Assembly (NCBI GenBank): GCA_947475735.1 | Contig: CANJLQ010000007.1 | Span: forward strand, 62,001-126,000 | DNA from: Caulobacteraceae bacterium | GTDB taxonomy: Bacteria > Pseudomonadota > Alphaproteobacteria > Caulobacterales > Caulobacteraceae | DNA: 64,000 nt | Direction of reading: 5' to 3' | Part shown: in pieces, positions 53,630-62,730 of the stretch | Numbering within the stretch: the first letter of the stretch is position 1 | Layout of the letters: every line of letters starts with the position of its first letter | Translations under genes and position numbers: made by a program | Notes under the pieces: generated by a model | The model's database searches: none | The model's input: only the letters and a program-made list of their open reading frames with translations | What the model was told of the DNA's origin: nothing

Positions 53630-54526
53630 GTGAACGACCGCAGAACGATTTCGACCGAACGACCCGCCGCGACGGCCAACGGCATCGCCATGCTGCTGGC
53701 GGGACTGGCTCTGGTGATTCTCGGTCCGGTCTGGATCGCCCAGGGGCCCGATATGCTGCTGAACCTGATAGGCGGGATCGTAGCCGCCAGCGTCGGACTG
53801 TTTCTGATGTGCGGTCTCTACTCGCTGCAGCCCAACGAGGCGGCGGCCATCCTGCTGTTCGGCGACTATCGCGGCACCGATCGGGCCACGGGCCTGCGCT
53901 GGGTCCTGCCTTGGTACACGCGAAAGAAAATCTCCCTGCGCGCGCGCAACGTCACCTCGGACACGCTGAAGGTCAACGACAAGCGGGGGAGCCCTGTCGA
54001 GATCGCGGCCAATGTCGTGTGGCGCGTCGAGGACTCGGCCCAGGCCCTGTTCGACGTCGACGACTACCAGGCCTTCGTGAACATCCAGATCGATACGGGT
54101 CTGCGCGACATCGCCTCCCACTATGCCTACGACCACGGCGAGCAGGAGGAGGGCGTCGATCAGGAGTTGACCCTGCGGTCCGACGCCGAGCACGTGGCCG
54201 GGCGGCTGAGGGACGAACTGGCCAACCGGGTCCGGGTGGCGGGCGTGACCATCGACGAGGCGCGACTGGCGCACCTGGCCTATGCGCCCGAGATCGCCGG
54301 AGCCATGCTGCGCCGCCAGCAGGCCGAGGCCATCCTGTCGGCGCGTCGCCTGATCGTGCGGGGCGCGGTGGGCATGGTCGAAAGCGCCCTGGCGGACCTC
54401 AGCGACCGGCGCGTGGTCGACCTGGACGAGGACCGCAAGGCGGCCATGGTGTCCAACCTGCTGGTGGTGCTGTGCGCCGACCGGGAGGCCCAGCCCGTGG
54501 TCAACACGGGGACGCTGTACGGCTGA
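53630..54526 (+). CDS. SPFH (band 7) domain membrane protein
   Basis: The 298-residue protein has two N-terminal membrane segments (about 18-40 and 43-62), then an SPFH/band-7 domain: [37 protein letters not shown] and DLRVRDVT-like strands, here [21 protein letters not shown], and a helical tail. These proteins form cage-like membrane microdomain scaffolds. GTG 53630 follows GGAGG at the proper distance. It is followed by a ribbon-helix-helix gene 7 bp later, a recurring pair in bacteria. Confidence 0.9.
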   Translation: MNDRRTISTERPAATANGIAMLLAGLALVILGPVWIAQGPDMLLNLIGGIVAASVGLFLMCGLYSLQPNEAAAILLFGDYRGTDRATGLRWVLPWYTRKKISLRARNVTSDTLKVNDKRGSPVEIAANVVWRVEDSAQALFDVDDYQAFVNIQIDTGLRDIASHYAYDHGEQEEGVDQELTLRSDAEHVAGRLRDELANRVRVAGVTIDEARLAHLAYAPEIAGAMLRRQQAEAILSARRLIVRGAVGMVESALADLSDRRVVDLDEDRKAAMVSNLLVVLCADREAQPVVNTGTLYG

Positions 54527-54532
54527 CGAGCG

Positions 54533-54718
54533 ATGGCCCGCGCGCGCAAACCCTTTCTGATGCGGGCCTCGCCCGGCGTGATGGCGGCCGTCGAGCGTCT
54601 GGCGGCCGCCGAGCTTCGCTCGGTCAACGCCCAGATGGAGGTGCTGGTCAGGGAGGCGCTGGCGCGACGCGGGATCGTCGTTTCGGCCGACGACGATCCT
54701 AGTGACGATAGCGCTTGA
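54533..54718 (+). CDS. Arc-like ribbon-helix-helix protein
   Basis: A 61-residue protein with [21 protein letters not shown] and [18 protein letters not shown], matching the beta-helix-helix form of the Arc/MetJ fold: the alternating FLMRAS strand would contact DNA and SVNAQ begins helix B. The acidic tail DDDPSDDSA is extra. It lies 7 bp after the SPFH gene. It may repress the pair through the dyad upstream; no toxin partner is evident. Confidence 0.85.
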   Translation: MARARKPFLMRASPGVMAAVERLAAAELRSVNAQMEVLVREALARRGIVVSADDDPSDDSA

Positions 54719-54830
54719 GCTTGGCGGTTGCCCGGCGTAGGGGCGCGTCATGGTCCGGCGCACATCGTCCGCACGCATCCAAAAACGACGGGCGCGCGTT
54801 CAGCCGCCGCCGTCGCAGGAGCACGACCCC

Positions 54831-56081
54831 ATGAGCATGACCGATCTTGAAGTTCACGAGGGCGAGCTGAGGCTTATCCCGGGGCTGGACGAAGAGGTCG
54901 CCGAAACGCTCAGGACCCTGAAGGCCTCGACCAGCGACCCCCGGCCCCGGATGGTGGACACCACCATGCTGTACGCGCCGCGTTCAGGCGGGGTGAAGCG
55001 GTACCTGCTGTCCAAGAAGGCCTGGCTGGAAGAGAACCGGCCCGGCGTCGCCCACTCCCTGATCGTGCCCGGTACGCGGCACCAGGCGGGCAAGGACGGC
55101 ATCATCAAGCTGCATGCCACCAAGCTGCCGTTCGGCGACGGCTATCGCTGGCCGACGTCGGTGCGCCGGTGGGGGGCCTGGGTCGCCTCCATGAAGCCCA
55201 GTCTGATCGAGGCGGGCGACCCTTATACGCCGGGGCAGGGCGCGCTGGAGGCGGGTCAGAGAGCCGGCTGTCCGGTGGTCGGCTTCTGCCACTCCGACCC
55301 GGCGGGTCTTGCGGCGCTGCATTTCGGTGAATGGGCCAAGAAGCCGGTCGAGAAGCGCTGGGCGCGTCTGTTCGGCCAGTTCGATCGCGTGATCTCGCCC
55401 AGCCGCTTCATCGCGCGTCGACTGGAAGAGGCGGGAATCCGCGACATCGTCATCCGGCCCCTGGGCGTGGAAATCGATACCTTCCGGCCCGACCGGGGCG
55501 ACCGTGATTGGCTGCTGAAGCGTCTGGGCCTGCCGGCCTCTGCCCGCCTTCTTTGCTTCGCTGGTCGACCGGCCCGCGAGAAGAACATCGACGTCCTGAT
55601 CGAGGCGGTCCAGCGGCTGGGTGCGCCCTACCATCTGGTGCTTGTCGGGGCTGGGGCGGGGATGCCGCCGGAGGACCGGGTCATCGCCCTGCCTTACGAG
55701 CGCGACCCGCGCGCCGTGGCCCGCATCATCGCCAGCTGCGACGCCTTCGTCCACGCCAACGACAAGGAGCCGTTTGGTCTGATCGTGCTGGAGGCCATGG
55801 CCTGTGGCCGGCCGGTGGTGGGCGTTAACGCCGGAGGCGTGGCCGAGACCGTGAACGACAGTGTTGGGCAGCTGGCCCGCAGCGCCGACCCGGATGACTA
55901 TGCCCAGGCGATCGAGGCCCTGTTCGCGCGCGACATCGAGGCGCTGGGCGCGGCGGCGCGCGTGCATACGGTCGAGCGGTTTTCGTGGAACCGCGTGTTT
56001 GAAGATCTGTGCATGACCTATGGCGAGGTCAGCGGGCGTCCGGAGTTCGTCCAGCCGGCGGAACAGCCCGCGGTTCACTGA
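54831..56081 (+). CDS. GT4-family glycosyltransferase
   Basis: The 416-residue GT-B enzyme has the LLCFAGRPAREKNIDVLIEA linker region and the EX7E-type end KEPFGLIVLEAMACGRPVVG. The substrate is unknown; GT4 members transfer sugars to lipids, polysaccharides or small molecules. ATG 54831 has AGGAG 8 bases upstream; an ATG at 54750 would add a basic extension. Its 3' end overlaps the convergent iron-sulfur flavoprotein gene by 53 bp. Confidence 0.9.
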   Translation: MSMTDLEVHEGELRLIPGLDEEVAETLRTLKASTSDPRPRMVDTTMLYAPRSGGVKRYLLSKKAWLEENRPGVAHSLIVPGTRHQAGKDGIIKLHATKLPFGDGYRWPTSVRRWGAWVASMKPSLIEAGDPYTPGQGALEAGQRAGCPVVGFCHSDPAGLAALHFGEWAKKPVEKRWARLFGQFDRVISPSRFIARRLEEAGIRDIVIRPLGVEIDTFRPDRGDRDWLLKRLGLPASARLLCFAGRPAREKNIDVLIEAVQRLGAPYHLVLVGAGAGMPPEDRVIALPYERDPRAVARIIASCDAFVHANDKEPFGLIVLEAMACGRPVVGVNAGGVAETVNDSVGQLARSADPDDYAQAIEALFARDIEALGAAARVHTVERFSWNRVFEDLCMTYGEVSGRPEFVQPAEQPAVH

Positions 56082-57297
56082 GTTCGTCTTCGTTGGGCGT
56101 CAGGCCGTACGGCGCGACCAGCTTCCAGACGTGATCGGGGATCATCGACTTCATCCGGCGCGGCTCCTCGCGGCGCAGGTGGATGACGGTCTCGGCCGCC
56201 TTCATCTCCAATCGGGTGCGGGCGAACTCCAACCCGCGCGGGCCGGTGCGCGGCTGGAGCCAGCTGACGATCGGGCGGACCCAGTCGGGCATGCGGCGCA
56301 GCGGCAGGCCGCCCGCCGCGCGCTCGACGTTGGCGATGAAGCCGGCCACGGCGACCTTGCGCTTGCCGTGGCTCTCGGGCTCGGACAGCCGCACGTCGTC
56401 GCCCAGCAGATCGAGCAGGGCCTGACCGCGCTCGTTCCTGACGATCAGCCATTGCTCGCCCTGGCCGGCCATATAGCCGACAGTGATGTCCGACAGGGCG
56501 TTGGTGTAGTCCACGCAGGTCCGGCATGTCAGCGGAAAGAAGTCCGGGGCCAGCTGGGAGATCGGCAATGACAGGAACGGGATCGTCTTCACCCGTCCGT
56601 CCGTGAAGCGCAGCTCGACATGATAGTCGGCGCGGAACTCCAGATAGGTGATGGTCTCGGGCGCGTCGGATAGCAGGCCGAGGAAGGTGTGGAAGTTCTC
56701 GGTGGTCGTGTTGTCCGAGCAGGGCGTACCGATCACGGTGATGGCCTCGAAGCCCAGTTGGGCCTCCAGGGCGCGGAGCGCATAGACCTGGCAGGGAATG
56801 CCGATGACGGCGAGCCGACGGATGCCCCGGTCGCGCGCGGTCTCCAGCAAGGCCAGCAGCGGCGCATAGCCCATCCGCATGCCGCGCGCCTGCGCCATGT
56901 CGGCGGCCTCCGTGACCAGAACGGGCGTGGGCCGCCAGCGGTCCGCCGCGTCCGGAGCCATCGTCAGCACGGCTTCCACGGCCCCGGTCTCCAGCAATCG
57001 TTCTCCGATCCGGGTCGTGATCCCGGTCCACTGCGCCCCCTCGGCCGGCGGCGTCAGGGAGGCGCGGACCATCCGGCGGAACGGACCGAAGAACAGTTCG
57101 TCGCCCTCGGTGGCTCGGGCCCGGCCGTGGATGCGGGTCTCCATCGCCGGATAGTCGGGCTTGATGAACTGGCAGGCCCGGCCGCAGAGGCTCGGGTCCT
57201 CCATGCGGGAGACGCCGCAGTCGGTGCAGAGGTTGCGGGGGACGGGGGGTCTTAGCGGCGGCGTGATCAACGAGTCGGATATGTGCGGCAGCCCCAT
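56029..57297 (-). CDS. FrhB/BciB-like iron-sulfur flavoprotein
   Basis: The 422-residue protein has CTDCGVSRMEDPSLCGRAC with Cys24, Cys27, Cys38 and Cys42, then GIPCQVYALRALE, GTPCSDNTTTENF and TCRTCVDYTNALSDITVGYMAG. This is the N- and C-terminal FrhB domain layout (coenzyme F420 hydrogenase beta subunit family) with two [4Fe-4S] sites. In bacteria without F420 the family includes the divinyl chlorophyllide reductase BciB and 7-hydroxymethyl chlorophyll a reductase. Which applies here cannot be told. ATG 57297 is used; GTG 57312 is an alternative. Confidence 0.85.
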   Translation of the reverse strand: MGLPHISDSLITPPLRPPVPRNLCTDCGVSRMEDPSLCGRACQFIKPDYPAMETRIHGRARATEGDELFFGPFRRMVRASLTPPAEGAQWTGITTRIGERLLETGAVEAVLTMAPDAADRWRPTPVLVTEAADMAQARGMRMGYAPLLALLETARDRGIRRLAVIGIPCQVYALRALEAQLGFEAITVIGTPCSDNTTTENFHTFLGLLSDAPETITYLEFRADYHVELRFTDGRVKTIPFLSLPISQLAPDFFPLTCRTCVDYTNALSDITVGYMAGQGEQWLIVRNERGQALLDLLGDDVRLSEPESHGKRKVAVAGFIANVERAAGGLPLRRMPDWVRPIVSWLQPRTGPRGLEFARTRLEMKAAETVIHLRREEPRRMKSMIPDHVWKLVAPYGLTPNEDELSEPRAVPPAGRTPDAR

Positions 57298-57325
57298 GTC
57301 GCCACCGTGCACGCCGCGCCGCCCG

Positions 57326-57362
57326 CGCTCAAGCCGCGAGCGACCGCATCGCGAGCGTCAGC
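57326..57362 (+). repeat. Dispersed palindromic repeat, doublet B copy 1
   Basis: GCTCAAGCCGCGAGCGACC then GCATCGCGAGCGTCAGCG. The core is one base different from copy 2, which breaks the GCGAC/GTCGC stem. Confidence 0.75.
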
Positions 57363-57373
57363 GTACGAACACG

Positions 57374-57411
57374 CGCTCAAGCAGCGAGCGACCGCGTCGC
57401 GAGCGTTAGCG
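57374..57411 (+). repeat. Dispersed palindromic repeat, doublet B copy 2
   Basis: GCTCAAGCAGCGAGCGACC then GCGTCGCGAGCGTTAGCGC. The best-conserved copy. It is 48 bp (start to start) from copy 1 and in the same direction. The core GCGAC-CGC-GTCGC and the outer GCGCT/AGCGC arms give a hairpin. Confidence 0.8.
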
Positions 57412-57436
57412 CACTAAAAAGAAAGAAGAGGGCGGA

Positions 57437-57469
57437 CGCGCCACTTTCTGGATCACAGAAAGTGGCGCG
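57437..57469 (-). terminator. 14-bp perfect hairpin including the tRNA-Asp 3' end
   Basis: CGCGCCACTTTCTG (57437-57450), loop GATCA, CAGAAAGTGGCGCG (57456-57469), a perfect inverted repeat. On the minus strand it includes the last seven bases of tRNA-Asp with CCA and the trailer, and is followed within about 20 bases by a T-rich CTTCTTTCTTTTTAG. It is a likely terminator of the tRNA transcript. Confidence 0.65.
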
Positions 57470-57539
57470 AGTGACGGGGCTCGAACCCGCGACCTCCGGC
57501 GTGACAGGCCGGCACTCTAACCAACTGAGCTACACCCGC
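57463..57539 (-). tRNA. tRNA-Asp (GUC)
   Basis: A 77-nt cloverleaf including the encoded CCA. The acceptor GCGGGTG pairs with CACTCGC with one G-U; D-arm has AGCTCAGTTGGTTAGAGT, the anticodon stem CCGGC/GCCGG holds loop CTGTCAC with anticodon GUC, and the T-arm reads GGGTTCGAGCCC. The discriminator is G, as needed by AspRS. The G34 wobble base is a queuosine site; queA is in the window. Confidence 0.97.
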
Positions 57540-57578
57540 GTTTCCCGCTGCGACGTCTCCGGCGCGGCGAGGGGCGTC

Positions 57579-57607
57579 GTTTAGGCGGGGGTTGCCGAAG
57601 GTGTCAA
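57579..57607 (-). promoter_or_regulatory. Caulobacter-type housekeeping promoter of tRNA-Asp
   Basis: On the minus strand TTGACAC, 14 bases, GCCTAAAC: close to the Caulobacter sigma-73 consensus (TTGACGS-N10-14-GCTANAWC). The -10 element ends about 40 bp before the tRNA 5' end, leaving room for a leader removed by RNase P. Pattern match only. Confidence 0.6.
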
Positions 57608-57630
57608 GCGGCGTGGTTGTGGATATCCAC

Positions 57631-59211
57631 CTATCGGGCGATCGGGCTCGCCGGGAAGCCGGCTTCGGCGACGGGAACGGTCGGAGCGGGCGGCTCGTAG
57701 TGAACGCCCACCCCGGGTCCCAGCGGCAGATCCAGCGCCACCCAGATCCCGACCATGGCAAGGCCCGCGATCAGGAAGACGCCGGCGTAGGGCAGCATGG
57801 TCGACATGAGCGACCCGAGACCGAACTTCGGATCCCAGCGCTGGGCGAAGGTCAGGATCAGGGGGAAATAGCTCATCAACGGCGTGGCGATGTTGGTGAC
57901 GGAATCACCCATGCGATAGGCGGCGGTTGTCATCTCCGGGCTGATGCCCAGAAGCATGAACATGGGCACCACGATGGGGGCCAGCGCCGACCACTTGGCC
58001 GAAGCCGAGCCGATGAACAGGTCGAAGAAGCAGGACACGAGCACGACCGCGACCAGCAGCAGGGGCGCGGGCAGGGCCAAGGTCTTCAGATACTCCGCCC
58101 CGCTGACGGCCAGGATCGGCCCCAGGCCCGACCAGTTGAACATGGCCACGAAGTGGGCGGCGAAGAAGGCCAGGACGATGTAAGGGGCCATCTGGGCGAT
58201 GCCGTCGCGCATCATCACCACCAGGTCCCGATGGCTGGCCACCGTGCCCGCGCCGACGCCGTAGGCCGCCCCTGCCAGGAAGAACAGGATGGCGAAGAAG
58301 GCGACCAGCGACTGATAGAGCGGATTGAACCTCTGGTTCGGCTCGGCCTCGGCGTCGACGAAGGGCGATCCCGGCAGGAAGACGATCGAGGCCCACAGCG
58401 CGACCATGCCGAGCAGCGTCAGACCGGCGAAAGCCAGGCCCCGCTTTTCGGCGGCGGTCAGCGGCACCTTCTCCTCCGAGGTCGGGCCCTCCGGCATGAT
58501 GGGCGAGCGGCTCTTCAGCCGTGGCTCGATCACGACGTCGGTCAGGAACCAGATGATGGGGGTAAAGACCAGGACCATACCGATCGAAAAGAACCAGTTG
58601 CCCGCGATGGTCACGGAGTAGGCGGGGTCGATCAGCTGGGCCGCCGGCTCTGTGATGCCCAGGATCAGGGCGTCCGAGGCCCCCGGGAACAGATTGCCCG
58701 CGAAGCCGCCCGACACCGCCGCGAAGCCGGCCGCCAGGCCCGCCAGCGGATGCCGCCCCGCCGCGGCGAAGATGACCGCCGCCAGCGGGATCACCACGAC
58801 GTAGGAGGCGTCCGACGCATGATGGGAGACCATGCCGGTGACCGCGACGGCCGGGGTCAGGATGAAGCGGGGCGCGTTCAGCAACATGCCGCGGAACGCC
58901 GTGGTGAATAGACCCGCGCGCTCGGCCACCGCCGCGCCGTAGACGACAGTCAGTACGATCCCCAGCGGCGGGAAGGCGGCCAGGGTCTTGGGCATGTCGA
59001 TGAAAAGCTTGGACAGATTCTCGGTCGAGAGCAGGCTTTGCGCCTGCAAGGCGTCGCCCGTCACCGGGTTGACCGTCGCCCATCCCAGACCGGCGCCGAC
59101 CATGCTGAGCACGATCAGCGCCAGGATGAACCAGAGAAACAGGAAGACGGGGTCGGGCAGTCTGTTGCCGACGTTTTCGACAGTGTTCAGGACGCGGGAA
59201 CCGAGGGACAT
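57631..59211 (-). CDS. AbgT-family transporter
   Basis: The 526-residue membrane protein belongs to the AbgT family (p-aminobenzoyl-glutamate transport and drug efflux). It starts LNTVENVGNRLPDPVFLFLWF, has PAVAVTGMVSHHASDASYVV, FAGNLFPGASDALI and later FIGSASAKWSALAPIVVPMFMLLG, all AbgT landmarks. About nine transmembrane helices and two hairpins are expected. No abgA or abgB is nearby, so its substrate (folate catabolite or sulfonamide) is not set. Confidence 0.95.
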   Translation of the reverse strand: MSLGSRVLNTVENVGNRLPDPVFLFLWFILALIVLSMVGAGLGWATVNPVTGDALQAQSLLSTENLSKLFIDMPKTLAAFPPLGIVLTVVYGAAVAERAGLFTTAFRGMLLNAPRFILTPAVAVTGMVSHHASDASYVVVIPLAAVIFAAAGRHPLAGLAAGFAAVSGGFAGNLFPGASDALILGITEPAAQLIDPAYSVTIAGNWFFSIGMVLVFTPIIWFLTDVVIEPRLKSRSPIMPEGPTSEEKVPLTAAEKRGLAFAGLTLLGMVALWASIVFLPGSPFVDAEAEPNQRFNPLYQSLVAFFAILFFLAGAAYGVGAGTVASHRDLVVMMRDGIAQMAPYIVLAFFAAHFVAMFNWSGLGPILAVSGAEYLKTLALPAPLLLVAVVLVSCFFDLFIGSASAKWSALAPIVVPMFMLLGISPEMTTAAYRMGDSVTNIATPLMSYFPLILTFAQRWDPKFGLGSLMSTMLPYAGVFLIAGLAMVGIWVALDLPLGPGVGVHYEPPAPTVPVAEAGFPASPIAR

Positions 59212-59288
59212 GCGGGGTCCGTGTGATCGTGAGACGGGAGTTCAACGGCTAGCCTGCAACAGCCAGGATGAACAGCCGACAACAGTGG

Positions 59289-59315
59289 TTTTATTGCGAG
59301 GCGTTCGCAATAAAA
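59289..59315. promoter_or_regulatory. Perfect palindrome TTTTATTGCGA-N5-TCGCAATAAAA before nuoA
   Basis: Eleven-base perfect arms with a GGCGT centre, about 95 bp upstream of nuoA. The inner part TTGCGA-GGCGT-TCGCAA has the form of the bfd site. The outer T and A runs would also let the RNA form a hairpin with a U-tract, so a bidirectional terminator between the divergent abgT and nuo genes is an alternative; that would be unusual because both genes point away from it. Confidence 0.5.
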
Positions 59316-59373
59316 ATCCTTGGCTCTCATGGGTTTGAACCCGCCGAAGGTTGGGTCTAGAAAGCGCCGAATC

Positions 59374-59395
59374 CGCCGCAACCTCCCCTGCGGCG
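59374..59395 (+). promoter_or_regulatory. Stem-loop in the nuoA leader next to the ribosome binding site
   Basis: CGCCGCA (59374-59380), loop ACCTCCCC, TGCGGCG (59389-59395). GAGGA of the nuoA ribosome binding site overlaps the end of the stem, 9 bases before ATG 59409. The loop CCTCCCC is complementary to GGAGG-like sequences, so the structure might affect initiation. The role is inference. Confidence 0.4.
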
Positions 59396-59408
59396 AGGAC
59401 CCATTCGT

Positions 59409-59786
59409 ATGAACGCATTCCTCCTGCAGTACCTGCCGATCGTGATCTTCATCGGGATCGCGACGGTGCTCGGCCTCGGCTTCATGATCGCGGCCTGGGT
59501 GCTGGCCCCGTCGAACCCCGACAGCGAGAAGCTGTCGGCCTATGAGTGCGGGTTCAACGCCTTCGACGACGCGCGGATGAAGTTCGACGTGCGGTTCTAT
59601 CTGGTGTCGATCCTGTTCATCATCTTCGACCTGGAAGTGGCCTTCCTGTTCCCCTGGGCGGTGTCGATGTTCGATCTGGCGCGGCCCGAGATGATCTTCG
59701 CCTTCTGGTCGATGATGGTCTTCCTGGGCGTCCTGACCATCGGTTTCATCTACGAATGGAAGAAGGGCGCGCTGGAATGGCAGTGA
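59409..59786 (+). CDS. nuoA: NADH-quinone oxidoreductase subunit A
   Basis: Small membrane subunit of complex I. The 125-residue protein has three helices (about 10-35, 62-85, 92-115) and the family segment [30 protein letters not shown], cut here as [14 protein letters not shown] and KFDVRFYL, which holds the conserved Cys-containing switch loop. It begins the nuo operon. nuoB starts 10 bp before its stop. Confidence 0.97.
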   Translation: MNAFLLQYLPIVIFIGIATVLGLGFMIAAWVLAPSNPDSEKLSAYECGFNAFDDARMKFDVRFYLVSILFIIFDLEVAFLFPWAVSMFDLARPEMIFAFWSMMVFLGVLTIGFIYEWKKGALEWQ

Positions 59787-60373
59787 TCTCTCAGCCGCTG
59801 TCCGGCCCGTCATCGCCGCTGCCGACCGCCTACGGCCAGGGCGCGCGCTCGAGCGTCGAGGGCTACGATCCTAAGCTGCACGACAAGTTCTTCGAGGCGG
59901 TCAACACCGAGGTCGCCGAGCACGGCTTCCTGACCGCGTCGCTGGACGACGTCATCAACTGGGCCCGCACGGGTTCCCTGATGTGGATGACCTTCGGTCT
60001 GGCCTGCTGCGCCGTGGAGATGATCCAGGCGTCCATGCCGCGCTATGACCTGGAACGCTTCGGCATGGCCCCGCGCGCCAGCCCGCGTCAGTCCGACCTG
60101 ATGATCGTGGCCGGTACCCTGACCAACAAGATGGCTCCGGCTCTGCGCAAGGTCTACGACCAGATGCCGGACCCGCGCTACGTCCTGTCGATGGGCAGCT
60201 GTGCGAACGGCGGCGGCTACTATCATTACAGCTACAGCGTCGTGCGCGGCTGCGACCGGATCGTGCCGGTCGACGCCTATGTGCCCGGCTGCCCGCCGAC
60301 GGCGGAGGCGCTGGTCTATGGCCTGCTGCAGCTTCAGAAGAAGATCCGCCGGACCGGGACGATCGAGCGATGA
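59777..60373 (+). CDS. nuoB: NADH-quinone oxidoreductase subunit B
   Basis: Holds the N2 [4Fe-4S] cluster, last in the chain to quinone. The 198-residue protein has LACCAVEM with the adjacent cysteine pair, [14 protein letters not shown] and the fourth ligand in [10 protein letters not shown]. The N-terminal ~40 residues before [16 protein letters not shown] are an alphaproteobacterial-type extension. ATG 59777 overlaps nuoA; it is followed by nuoC with a 4-bp overlap. Confidence 0.97.
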   Translation: MAVISQPLSGPSSPLPTAYGQGARSSVEGYDPKLHDKFFEAVNTEVAEHGFLTASLDDVINWARTGSLMWMTFGLACCAVEMIQASMPRYDLERFGMAPRASPRQSDLMIVAGTLTNKMAPALRKVYDQMPDPRYVLSMGSCANGGGYYHYSYSVVRGCDRIVPVDAYVPGCPPTAEALVYGLLQLQKKIRRTGTIER

Positions 60374-61026
60374 GCGGCCATCTCGCCTCCGTCGCCGCCA
60401 ACACCGCCGCCCTGACGCCGCTAGGCCAGGAGATGGTGGCCGCATTGCAGGTCGATGCGACCGTGGCATTCGGCGAGCTGACCCTGACCTGTCACCGCGA
60501 CCGGATCGTCGGTGTGCTGACCGGCCTGCGTGACAAGTACGGCTTCCAGCAACTGCTCGACGTCTGCGGGGCCGACTATCCGGACCGCGCCGAGCGGTTC
60601 GAGGTGGTCTATCACCTGCTCAGCCTGACCCGAAACATCCGGGTGAGGGTCAAGGTCTCGACCGACGAGGTCGCCCCGGTGCCCAGCGTCATCGCCGTCT
60701 ATCCGTCCGCCGGATGGTTCGAGCGTGAAGCGTTCGACATGTACGGCGTGCTGTTTTCCGACCACCCGGACCTGCGTCGTCTGCTGACCGATTATGGCTT
60801 CCAGGGGCATCCGCTGCGTAAGGACTTCCCCATGACCGGCTATGTCGAGGTCCGCTACGACGAGGCGCAGAAGCGGGTCGTCTATGAGCCCGTCAAGCTG
60901 ACGCAGGAGTTCCGCAACTTCGACTTCCTGTCGCCGTGGGAAGGGGCCGAATATCCGACCGACGTCCTGCCGGGCGACGAGAAGGCCATTGGCTCGGCGG
61001 GCGCGCCTTCGGGAGGAAAATCCTGA
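60370..61026 (+). CDS. nuoC: NADH-quinone oxidoreductase subunit C
   Basis: Peripheral-arm subunit. The 218-residue protein has [20 protein letters not shown] and the [16 protein letters not shown] signature of the 30-kDa subunit. It is separate from NuoD here, not fused as in E. coli. The start overlaps nuoB as ATGA; the end overlaps nuoD as TGATG. Confidence 0.96.
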   Translation: MSGHLASVAANTAALTPLGQEMVAALQVDATVAFGELTLTCHRDRIVGVLTGLRDKYGFQQLLDVCGADYPDRAERFEVVYHLLSLTRNIRVRVKVSTDEVAPVPSVIAVYPSAGWFEREAFDMYGVLFSDHPDLRRLLTDYGFQGHPLRKDFPMTGYVEVRYDEAQKRVVYEPVKLTQEFRNFDFLSPWEGAEYPTDVLPGDEKAIGSAGAPSGGKS

Positions 61027-62327
61027 TGGCTGACGGACATCCCATCGCCGGCAAGACGCCCGATCGGGCCGAGCTGGACCTCGTGACCGACGATCTGGGC
61101 CGGATCGCCTTCGACGCGCCGGACAACCGCACCGCCCACGCGCGCGAGATGGACGACCGCAAGTTCACCATCAACTTCGGCCCCCAGCACCCGGCCGCGC
61201 ACGGCGTGCTGCGCCTGGTGCTGGAGCTGGACGGAGAGGTGGTCGAGCGCGTCGATCCACACATCGGCCTGCTGCACCGCGGCACCGAGAAGCTGATGGA
61301 GGCCCGCACCTACCTCCAGAACGTGCCCTATCTGGACCGGCTGGATTACGTCGCGCCGATGAACCAGGAACACGCCTTCTGCCTGGCCATCGAGCGGCTC
61401 CTGGGCATCGAGGTGCCGTACCGGGCCCAGCTGATCCGGGTGCTGTACTCCGAGATCGGCCGCATCCTGTCGCACATGCTGAACGTGACGACCCAGGCCC
61501 TGGACGTCGGCGCCCTGACGCCGCCGCTGTGGGGGTTCGAGGAACGCGAGAAGCTCATGGTCTTCTATGAGCGGGCGTGCGGGGCGCGGCTGCACGCCAA
61601 CTATTTCCGGCCCGGCGGCGTTCATCAGGACCTGCCCATGGCCCTGATCGACGACATCGGCCGCTGGTGCGCCGAGTTCCCGCGCGCGCTGAAGGACATC
61701 GAGAGCCTGGTCACCGAGAACCGCATCTTCAAGCAGCGCAACGTCGACATCGGCGTGGTCTCCAAGCAGCAGGCGCTGGAGTGGGGCTTTTCGGGCGTCA
61801 TGCTGCGCGGCTCGGACATCGCCTGGGACCTGCGCAAGTCTCAGCCCTATGAATGCTACGCCGAGCTCGATTTCGACGTCGTGGTGGGCAAGAATGGCGA
61901 CTGCTGGGACCGCTACCTCGTCCGCGTCGAGGAGATGAAGCAGTCGGTGCACATCATGGAGCAGTGCATCCACAAGCTGCGCAACTGCCCGGGCGAGCCG
62001 GTCATGGTCGAGGACAACAAGATCGTCCCGCCCAAGCGCGGCGAGATGAAGCGGTCGATGGAAGCCCTGATCCACCACTTCAAACTCTATACCGAGGGTT
62101 TCCACACCCCGGCCGGCGAGGTCTATGCCGCGGTCGAGGCCCCCAAGGGCGAGTTCGGCATCTATCTGGTGTCGGACGGCACCAACAAGCCGTACCGCGT
62201 GAAGATCTCGGCCCCCGGCTTTCGTCACCTCCAGGCCATGGACTGGATGAACCGCGGCCACATGCTGGCCGACGTGTCCGCCATCCTGGGCTCGCTCGAC
62301 ATCGTGTTCGGCGAGGTGGATCGCTGA
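61026..62327 (+). CDS. nuoD: NADH-quinone oxidoreductase subunit D
   Basis: 49-kDa subunit that lines the quinone site with NuoB. The 433-residue protein has [50 protein letters not shown] and the ending [19 protein letters not shown] segment. A ~40-residue N-terminal extension precedes the core. The gene starts on the last base of the nuoC stop. Confidence 0.97.
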   Translation: MADGHPIAGKTPDRAELDLVTDDLGRIAFDAPDNRTAHAREMDDRKFTINFGPQHPAAHGVLRLVLELDGEVVERVDPHIGLLHRGTEKLMEARTYLQNVPYLDRLDYVAPMNQEHAFCLAIERLLGIEVPYRAQLIRVLYSEIGRILSHMLNVTTQALDVGALTPPLWGFEEREKLMVFYERACGARLHANYFRPGGVHQDLPMALIDDIGRWCAEFPRALKDIESLVTENRIFKQRNVDIGVVSKQQALEWGFSGVMLRGSDIAWDLRKSQPYECYAELDFDVVVGKNGDCWDRYLVRVEEMKQSVHIMEQCIHKLRNCPGEPVMVEDNKIVPPKRGEMKRSMEALIHHFKLYTEGFHTPAGEVYAAVEAPKGEFGIYLVSDGTNKPYRVKISAPGFRHLQAMDWMNRGHMLADVSAILGSLDIVFGEVDR

Positions 62328-62328
62328 G

Positions 62329-62730
62329 ATGAGCGCCTTCGCCGTCGATCCCGTCTTCACATCGCTGCAGGCCGTCGCCTTCGTCGGCTTTCTTGCGCTG
62401 GCGGTCGCCATCCAGTTCGCCTTCTCGCCGCGTCGCCGGGCGATCCTGGGCCGGGCGAAGTTCGCCCTGACCTCTGCCGTGATCGCGACGCCGGGCATCG
62501 CCGGCGTGACGCTGGTGCGAGGGGCCTATCGCGCCGGGTATCTGGCCGAAGGGCGGGGTTTTCTGGAGGCCAATCTGCGCTCGATCGTATGGATGAGCGG
62601 CTTCATCTTCCTGGGTCAGCTGGCGGTGCGCTACCTGCCGCCGCTGTCGTGGCTGTCGCGTGATCTCGCCCAGGCCGGCAAGGCCGTGTGGCGGGCGCGC
62701 CTGAACCGCTGGACGGGGAGGGGCGCATGA
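62329..62730 (+). CDS. Membrane protein of unknown function inside the nuo operon
   Basis: A 133-residue protein with three predicted helices (about 12-30, 45-65, 85-103) and a basic tail ending RARLNRWTGRGA. I recognise no family. It begins 1 bp after the nuoD stop and overlaps the next gene as ATGA, so it is made with complex I. It might be an assembly or accessory factor; that is inference from position only. Confidence 0.7.
   Translation: MSAFAVDPVFTSLQAVAFVGFLALAVAIQFAFSPRRRAILGRAKFALTSAVIATPGIAGVTLVRGAYRAGYLAEGRGFLEANLRSIVWMSGFIFLGQLAVRYLPPLSWLSRDLAQAGKAVWRARLNRWTGRGA

Noticed and set aside
54533..54718. Classical toxin-antitoxin pair
   Set aside because: The ribbon-helix-helix protein could be an antitoxin, but the partner is a 298-residue SPFH membrane protein, not a known toxin fold.
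57463..57539. Genomic island attached at tRNA-Asp
   Set aside because: No integrase, no second copy of the tRNA 3' end and no composition change on either side within the window.
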